From NCBI GenBank assembly GCA_036381495.1, contig DASVCS010000148.1, positions 1-38,543 of the forward strand: 38,543 bases of DNA, read 5' to 3'. The position numbers were made by a program, and so were the translations under genes. Below, in pieces: positions 34,538-38,543 of this stretch. The stretch's first letter is position 1. The number at the start of each line of letters is the position of its first letter. This DNA is from DASVCS01 sp036381495. GTDB lineage: Bacteria; Gemmatimonadota; Gemmatimonadetes; Longimicrobiales; RSA9. Under the pieces are notes generated by a model. The model was not told the DNA's origin, did not search any database, and saw only the letters and a program-made list of their open reading frames with translations.

Positions 34538-35308
34538 GTGGATCACCGTGCAGCACTCATCGCCCTGGCGTTCATCTTCCTGGCGGCGGACATCGGCGGC
34601 GCGCAGGAGCGCGAGAAGACGGATGCCGGCCAGTCCGGCCGCATCGTCGGGCAAATCCTGGATGCGACGACGTCGCAGCCGGTCCAGGATGTCGCGGTCC
34701 GCGTCGTCGATCTGGACCGGCCCGCGCGTTTGACCAATGCCGAGGGCCGGTTCGAGATCACGGACCTCCCCAGGGGGATCTACCTGATCGAGATTCAGCA
34801 CATTGCCTACGGGAAGACGCGGAAGCTCGTGAACGTGCCGCCGGGGCGGACGGTCGAGTTGGACATCCGGCTGTATCCGCAGGCCGTCGCGCTGGATTCC
34901 CTCCAGGTCGAGGTCTCCATCCGGAACCCGAAACTCGAGAAGCGCGGCTTCTACGATCGCCGCAGGAGCGGGTGGGGGCTCTACTTCACGTGCGAGGACT
35001 TCAAGCGGTGGTCGTTGACTCAGGTGTTGCGGCGCGTGCCGCTCCTCGAGTTCCGGCCCGGCGCGAGCCGGTTCGACCTCACTCCGGTCTTCCGCCAAGC
35101 CGGCAGGTATTGCCAGCCGGATGTCTACATCGATGGCGTGTTGATACACCTCCGCGGCGAAGAGATCACGGCATTCGTCGACGCGTCGAACATCGAGGCG
35201 ATGGAGGTCTACCGCGGCATATCGACGCCGGCGGAATTCGTCGATTCGGGGCTCACCAAGCCGTGCGGCGCGATCGTGATCTGGACGCGGACGGCCAATT
35301 CGCAATGA
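34538..35308 (+). CDS. Carboxypeptidase-regulatory plus TonB-plug-like protein
   Basis: A 256-residue exported protein starting at GTG, six bases after AAGGAGG. A signal peptide (residues 1-22) is followed by a CarboxypepD_reg-like beta-sandwich (about 33-105: GRIVGQILDATTSQPVQDV, then GRFEITDLPRGIYLIEI). A plug-like part comes next (about 115-250: RVPLLEFRPGA, PDVYIDGVL, IEAMEVYRGISTPAEF). This is the N-terminal half of a TonB-dependent receptor without the barrel. Such short forms are frequent in Gemmatimonadota and Bacteroidota (family knowledge). The function, perhaps binding or surface display, is unknown. Confidence 0.85.
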   Translation: MDHRAALIALAFIFLAADIGGAQEREKTDAGQSGRIVGQILDATTSQPVQDVAVRVVDLDRPARLTNAEGRFEITDLPRGIYLIEIQHIAYGKTRKLVNVPPGRTVELDIRLYPQAVALDSLQVEVSIRNPKLEKRGFYDRRRSGWGLYFTCEDFKRWSLTQVLRRVPLLEFRPGASRFDLTPVFRQAGRYCQPDVYIDGVLIHLRGEEITAFVDASNIEAMEVYRGISTPAEFVDSGLTKPCGAIVIWTRTANSQ

Positions 35309-35342
35309 TGCGGCGGCGGACTGCGACGAACCCGGTGCGGCG

Positions 35343-36089
35343 ATGAGCGCGCACGGCGCGACGCCCGCACCTCGCCCCACCGCGGAACGACGCCGGGATG
35401 GGTCCGTCGAGGACGCACCCATCGCCGAGCACCACCTCACCGTTTCGCGCACGGCACGCTACGCCACGCTCGGCGACCCGGACGGGCCGTTCGATCAGAT
35501 CTGGTTCGTCTGTCACGGCTACCGGCAACTCGCCGCGCGCTTCATCCGGCGCTTCCTGCCGCTCGCGGACGGGACGCGTCTGATCGTGGCGCCGGAGGCG
35601 CTGAACCGTTTCTACGTCGGCGATCCGGATGGCGTGCACGGCCCCGGCACACGCGTGGGCGGGACGTGGATGACGCGCGAGGACCGGCAGGCGGAGATCG
35701 ACGACTACGTGCGCTACCTGGATGCGCTGCACGCCCACATCCTGGCGCAAGTCGACCTCAACGCGGTCCGGGAGATCGTCGCGCTCGGCTTCTCGCAAGG
35801 CGCCGCGACCGCCGCCCGCTGGGCCGCGCTCGGCCAGGCGCACCTCGACCGCCTCATCCTCTGGGGCGCGGGCCCCCCGCCCGACCTCGATCTCGAATCC
35901 GCCGCCGAGCGGCTCCGCGGCCTGCGTCTCACGCGGGTGGCCGGCGCCGCGGATGCGGGGGATGGACCCGCCGCGGCCGCGCGGGATGCGGAGCGCCTGC
36001 GTGAGCACGGCATCCCGCTCCGCGTCATCACGTTCCCCGGCGGGCACCGCCTGGATGTCGGCGTGCTCGCGGAACTGGCGAAGGGCTAG
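35343..36089 (+). CDS. Alpha/beta hydrolase, phospholipase/carboxylesterase type
   Basis: A 248-residue soluble hydrolase. The oxyanion region is WFVCHGYRQ (residues 54-62), the nucleophile elbow GFSQG (149-153, Ser151), the likely acid Asp lies near 199-205 (AGAADAGDG), and the catalytic His is in PGGHRLD (His235). This fits the YpfH/carboxylesterase group. The substrate is unknown. The start ATG is 34 bases after the previous stop, with a weak ribosome site, so co-transcription with the plug protein is plausible. Confidence 0.88.
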   Translation: MSAHGATPAPRPTAERRRDGSVEDAPIAEHHLTVSRTARYATLGDPDGPFDQIWFVCHGYRQLAARFIRRFLPLADGTRLIVAPEALNRFYVGDPDGVHGPGTRVGGTWMTREDRQAEIDDYVRYLDALHAHILAQVDLNAVREIVALGFSQGAATAARWAALGQAHLDRLILWGAGPPPDLDLESAAERLRGLRLTRVAGAADAGDGPAAAARDAERLREHGIPLRVITFPGGHRLDVGVLAELAKG

Positions 36090-36205
36090 AGGATTTCCTC
36101 CGCCGGTTCCGAGCTGCGCGGCCGCTCGCCATGCCCTCGCGGCCCTGGTGCAGGAATCCGAAGTGCCGCGGCAGCCCGTCGACCCGGGCCACGCGGGATG
36201 CGGAT

Positions 36206-36234
36206 GGAACGCGATCCCGCTTCGCGTCATCTCA
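36206..36234 (+). promoter_or_regulatory. Candidate ECF-type promoter for the sigma operon
   Basis: GGAAC (36206-36210) and TCTCA (36230-36234) are separated by 19 bases, resembling sigmaE-type promoters (GGAAC ... TCTGA). The expected start would lie about 26 bases before the TTG codon of the sigma gene. Autoregulation of ECF operons is common, hence the suggestion. Confidence 0.3.
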
Positions 36235-36266
36235 GGGCTGAACGCGGTGCACCGGGAGCGATCTCT

Positions 36267-36851
36267 TTGACTTCATCAGCGCCCGATCACGACGTGCTCG
36301 CCGGCCTGGTCCGCCGAGCGCAGGCCGGAGACGCGGATGCGTTCCGGCGGCTGCTCGGCGAGGTGCACGGCCGCGTCTACCGGTGGGCGCTCGGCTTGAC
36401 GGGCGAGCCGGATGAGGCGGATGACGTCGCGCAGGCCGTGCTTCTCAAGCTGCATCGGCACCTGTCTGCGTACCGCGGCCGCGGCCGGTTGACGACGTGG
36501 CTCTACCGGATCACGCGGAACGAGGCGGGCCAGCGCGAGCGCCAGCGCCGCCGGCGTCGCGCGTTACTGGAGGAGCGCACCGATGCCCTGCCGGCCGCGT
36601 ATGAGCCGGCCGCGCCGATCGATGCGCGGCGCCTCGCGGCACTGGTCCACGCGCGTTTCCGGCAGCTCCCGGAGCGCCAGCGAGAGGTCTTCGATCTGGT
36701 GGATCTCCAGGGTTACGCGCCGGCCGAGGTCGCGGAAATGCTCGGCACCACGCCGGTGACCGTACGGACGAACCTGCTGCGCGCGCGCCGCGCCATCCGC
36801 GGGTGGATCCTCGAGAGCCACCCCGAACTGGTGGAGGAGTACCGATCATGA
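36267..36851 (+). CDS. ECF-family RNA polymerase sigma factor
   Basis: A 194-residue sigma-70 family factor without regions 1 and 3. Region 2 spans about residues 12-85 (GDADAFRRLLGEVHGRVYRWA, then DEADDVAQAVLLKLHRHLSAY and RLTTWLYRITRNEA). Region 4 spans about 125-185 (FRQLPERQREVFDLVDLQGY, PAEVAEMLGTTPVTVRTNLL). TTG at 36267 is taken as start because GGGAG lies eight bases upstream; an ATG at 36198 would add 23 unconserved residues. The stop overlaps the anti-sigma start (ATGA). Confidence 0.92.
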   Translation: MTSSAPDHDVLAGLVRRAQAGDADAFRRLLGEVHGRVYRWALGLTGEPDEADDVAQAVLLKLHRHLSAYRGRGRLTTWLYRITRNEAGQRERQRRRRRALLEERTDALPAAYEPAAPIDARRLAALVHARFRQLPERQREVFDLVDLQGYAPAEVAEMLGTTPVTVRTNLLRARRAIRGWILESHPELVEEYRS

Positions 36852-37330
36852 ACTGCAACGACGCACGCGAACGGTTGCTGGAGGCCGAGCCCGCCGAGCT
36901 TGCCGGACGCGGCGAATCGGAGTTGGCCGCGCACCTGCGCACGTGCGCACGCTGCGCTGGCGCCGCCGCGCGGCTGCTGGAAGGGCAGGCGCTGCTCGAC
37001 GCCCGGCTGGCCGCGTTCCGACCGCGCGCCTCCGTGGACCAGCTTCTCGAGCGGCTTCCGCTCGCCGCCGGTCGCGTAGAAGCAGCCGTGGCCGGGGCGA
37101 GCGGCCGCACGTCGCCGAGCCGCCGCCGACTCCGCGCGGCGGCGGCGGTGCCGCTTGCCGCGGCCGCCGTCGTCGCGATCCTGGTGTTCCGCCGCGAGCC
37201 GCCGCCGCGGCCGCTGCCGGTCGCGGAACCGAGCGCTGGCACCGTCCCCGCGGTGCGGGTCCCCGCCGGCCGCGATGCCGCCATCTTCCGGACCGCGAAT
37301 CCGAAGATCACCATTGTATGGATCTATTGA
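36848..37330 (+). CDS. Anti-sigma factor with zinc-binding motif and one TM helix
   Basis: A 160-residue protein. The N-terminus carries the ZAS-type motif with H29, C33 and C36 (AAHLRTCARC) and an extra Cys3. A basic segment is followed by one transmembrane helix (about 112-126, AVPLAAAAVVAILVF) and a short outer Pro-rich domain. Overlap with the sigma gene and this layout indicate the cognate anti-sigma factor, holding the sigma factor at the inner membrane. Confidence 0.85.
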   Translation: MNCNDARERLLEAEPAELAGRGESELAAHLRTCARCAGAAARLLEGQALLDARLAAFRPRASVDQLLERLPLAAGRVEAAVAGASGRTSPSRRRLRAAAAVPLAAAAVVAILVFRREPPPRPLPVAEPSAGTVPAVRVPAGRDAAIFRTANPKITIVWIY

Positions 37331-37343
37331 AGGAGCCCACGCC

Positions 37344-38084
37344 ATGAGGTCCCATCCTGCGCGGATTCTGCTGACGAGCCTCGCCGCCTCGGTCCTGTTC
37401 GCCGCCTGCGGCGCCGGTCCGCGGAGCGGCCTCGAAACACGGACGTTCCGCCTCGATTACCTGGATGCACAGACCGCGGCCGGCCTGATCGGGCCGTACG
37501 TCTTCACCGAAGGCAGCGAGATCCGTCCCGTCCAGGGCAGTGTGGACGCGCTCACGATCCGCGAGCGCCCCGAAATCCTCGATCGCATCGGTGCCACGCT
37601 CGCCGTGTACGACCGGCCCCGCGGGCAGCCGTCCGTCCGGCTCCGGTTCCAGCTCATCGAGGCCGACGGCTTCGATGACGTGGACCCGGCCATTGCCGAG
37701 GTCGAGGGGGCGCTGCGCGAGCTGTTCCGCTTCGACGGCTACCGGTTGCTGGCCGAGGCCGTGGTCAGCGGCGCCCGTCGCTACGGCGAGTTTCAGCAGC
37801 ACGTGACCGTGGACGGCGAACAGTACGCCATCTCGGGCCAGGTCTGGGCCATCCACGACGCGGCCGATGCCTCTGATGCCGCCGAGGCCGGCACGGTGCG
37901 GCTCGACATCAACCTGAGGAATCTGACGCGACACGAGACCGTGCTCGAGGCCGAAGTCGAGATCCCCACCGATCAGACCGTCGTGCTGGGGAACGGACAG
38001 ACCTCCGGGCGCGACGGGACGCTCATTCTGGCGGTCCGGCCGGAGGTCCGGGGGAGGGAGGGGGAGGGCCAGGGCCAGGGCTAG
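37344..38084 (+). CDS. Secretin-like lipoprotein of the sigma operon
   Basis: A 246-residue lipoprotein (lipobox LFAAC, Cys22). Residues 35-105 read as a secretin N-domain (TFRLDYLDAQTAAGLIGPYV, ALTIRERPEILDRIGATLAV). The remainder resembles the start and end of the secretin beta domain (VRLRFQLIEADG, QTVVLGNGQTSGRDGTLILA) without the pore-forming middle. AAGGAG precedes the ATG, and it follows the anti-sigma gene by 13 bases, so it belongs to the operon. The last residues (Gly-Gln-Gly-Gln-Gly) and TAG stop are encoded by the start of repeat A copy 5. Confidence 0.8.
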   Translation: MRSHPARILLTSLAASVLFAACGAGPRSGLETRTFRLDYLDAQTAAGLIGPYVFTEGSEIRPVQGSVDALTIRERPEILDRIGATLAVYDRPRGQPSVRLRFQLIEADGFDDVDPAIAEVEGALRELFRFDGYRLLAEAVVSGARRYGEFQQHVTVDGEQYAISGQVWAIHDAADASDAAEAGTVRLDINLRNLTRHETVLEAEVEIPTDQTVVLGNGQTSGRDGTLILAVRPEVRGREGEGQGQG

Positions 38085-38288
38085 GGCTAGGGCTAGGGCT
38101 GGGGCTGGGGCTGGGGCGTGCCCGGGAGGGGGTGCGGTGGTGGGGGGAAGGCCCGGGGATGGCCGGGAACGGCCGGGAGCGGGAGCGGGAGCGGGAACGT
38201 TTACGTTTACGGCAGCGGCGTCTCTGCGGTGCCGACGGGAGCGGGATGGGAAACGGCCGGGGGCGGGAGCGGGCCGCGCACGCGCACG
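38067..38288 (+). repeat. Intergenic G-tract repeat A, copy 5 (full length)
   Basis: On the plus strand: GGGCCA, GGGCTA and GGGCTG units in tandem (38067-38117), CCCGGGAGGG, GTGCGGTGGTGGGGGGAAGG, GGGAACGGCC, GGG tracts spaced by AGC, and the core CGTTTACGTTTAC (38198-38210). The tail is GCGCACGCGCACGGG. It lies between two plus-strand genes and overlaps the 3' end of the upstream coding sequence. Confidence 0.93.
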
Positions 38289-38308
38289 GGACCGGGATCG
38301 GAGGAGCC

Positions 38309-38543
38309 ATGAGACGGGGTTGGTGCGTGCTGCCGCGGATCTGCGATCTTGCGGCGATTGCGGGCGTCATCGCGGCGGCCGGCTGCGGCGCGGGTGATGC
38401 CGCGCTGGATGCCCGCTGGGCCGGGGTGCGGGACACCGTGAACGGCGTCGAGGTGGTCCGCAACCCGGCCACGCCGTTGTTCGGGTCGGCGGCGGCGCCG
38501 TGTACGTGCTGGACCGGATGGCGCGGCGCATCTTGCGCGGCGC
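38309..38543 (+). pseudogene. Lipoprotein gene, partial, with a likely frame change
   Basis: The gene starts at ATG 38309 after GGAGGAG and has a signal peptide with lipobox AAGC (Cys26). The reading continues as DTVNGVEVVRNPATPLFGS, the typical start of lipoprotein beta-propeller (NHL-like) proteins. From about 38485 the natural reading jumps frame: the original frame gives Cys/Trp/Arg-rich sequence, while another frame gives GGAVYVLDRMARRILRG, a good propeller strand. The roughly 30 residues usually between these parts are missing, so an internal deletion with frameshift, or an assembly error, is likely. The window ends here. Confidence 0.6.

Overview
The window is very GC-rich (third codon positions almost always G or C) and codes for a didermic bacterium. 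Evidence for an outer membrane includes lipoproteins with clear lipoboxes, a small beta-barrel-like protein, Wza/Wzc-type polysaccharide export proteins, an RlpA-like protein and a TonB-plug-like protein. The combination of secreted M16 and M1 peptidases, many small lipoproteins and a carboxypeptidase-regulatory/plug protein suggests Gemmatimonadota or a close relative. That placement is inference; there is no rRNA or marker gene here to prove it.

Layout. 0.1-2.4 kb: an unknown acidic protein, an RtcB RNA ligase and an Arg/Gly-rich small protein. 2.5-6.4 kb: a coupled pair of M16 peptidase subunits (one with HxxEH, one without) and an outer-membrane-type protein. 6.5-9.6 kb: a three-gene proton-pumping transhydrogenase (pntAA, pntAB, pntB). 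9.7-20.1 kb: a long minus-strand series, transcribed in the order zinc-ribbon protein, glmS, Wza-like export protein, lipoprotein, NatA/NatB-type ABC exporter, SprT-like protein, M1 aminopeptidase, phenylalanine hydroxylase. 20.5-24.1 kb: a receiver/GGDEF-like protein with degenerate key residues, convergent with a Wzc-type tyrosine autokinase. 24.6-28.6 kb: two overlapping small lipoproteins, a DUF2007 protein, nicotinate phosphoribosyltransferase, an SDR oxidoreductase and an unknown protein. 28.6-30.9 kb: an accessory-looking segment with less biased codons, small ORFs, a two-TM protein with a GAF-like C-terminus, and a small protein with its own promoter and terminator. 31.1-36.1 kb: DUF4019 protein, amidohydrolase, RlpA-like lipoprotein, plug-domain protein and alpha/beta hydrolase. 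36.3-38.5 kb: ECF sigma factor, anti-sigma factor, secretin-like lipoprotein, and a truncated lipoprotein whose frame changes at the window edge.

The most unusual structure is not a gene. Five copies (plus one degenerate) of a modular intergenic repeat lie just 3' of stop codons, always with the G-rich strand as the coding strand of the upstream gene. Each copy carries evenly spaced GGG tracts (four full copies match a canonical G-quadruplex pattern), then a near-invariant CGTTTACGTTTACGGG. Two copies also have a telomere-like GGGCTA array, and in both the array supplies the TAG stop of the upstream gene. A second repeat lies in the 5' leaders of pntAB and of the amidohydrolase gene, again in one orientation relative to the gene. 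The pattern looks like a transcript-end or intercistronic RNA element.

Functional themes are exopolysaccharide synthesis and export (glmS, Wza-like, Wzc-like), envelope proteolysis (M16, M1, SprT), NAD(P) metabolism (pnt, pncB) and envelope stress regulation (ECF/anti-sigma/secretin-like lipoprotein).
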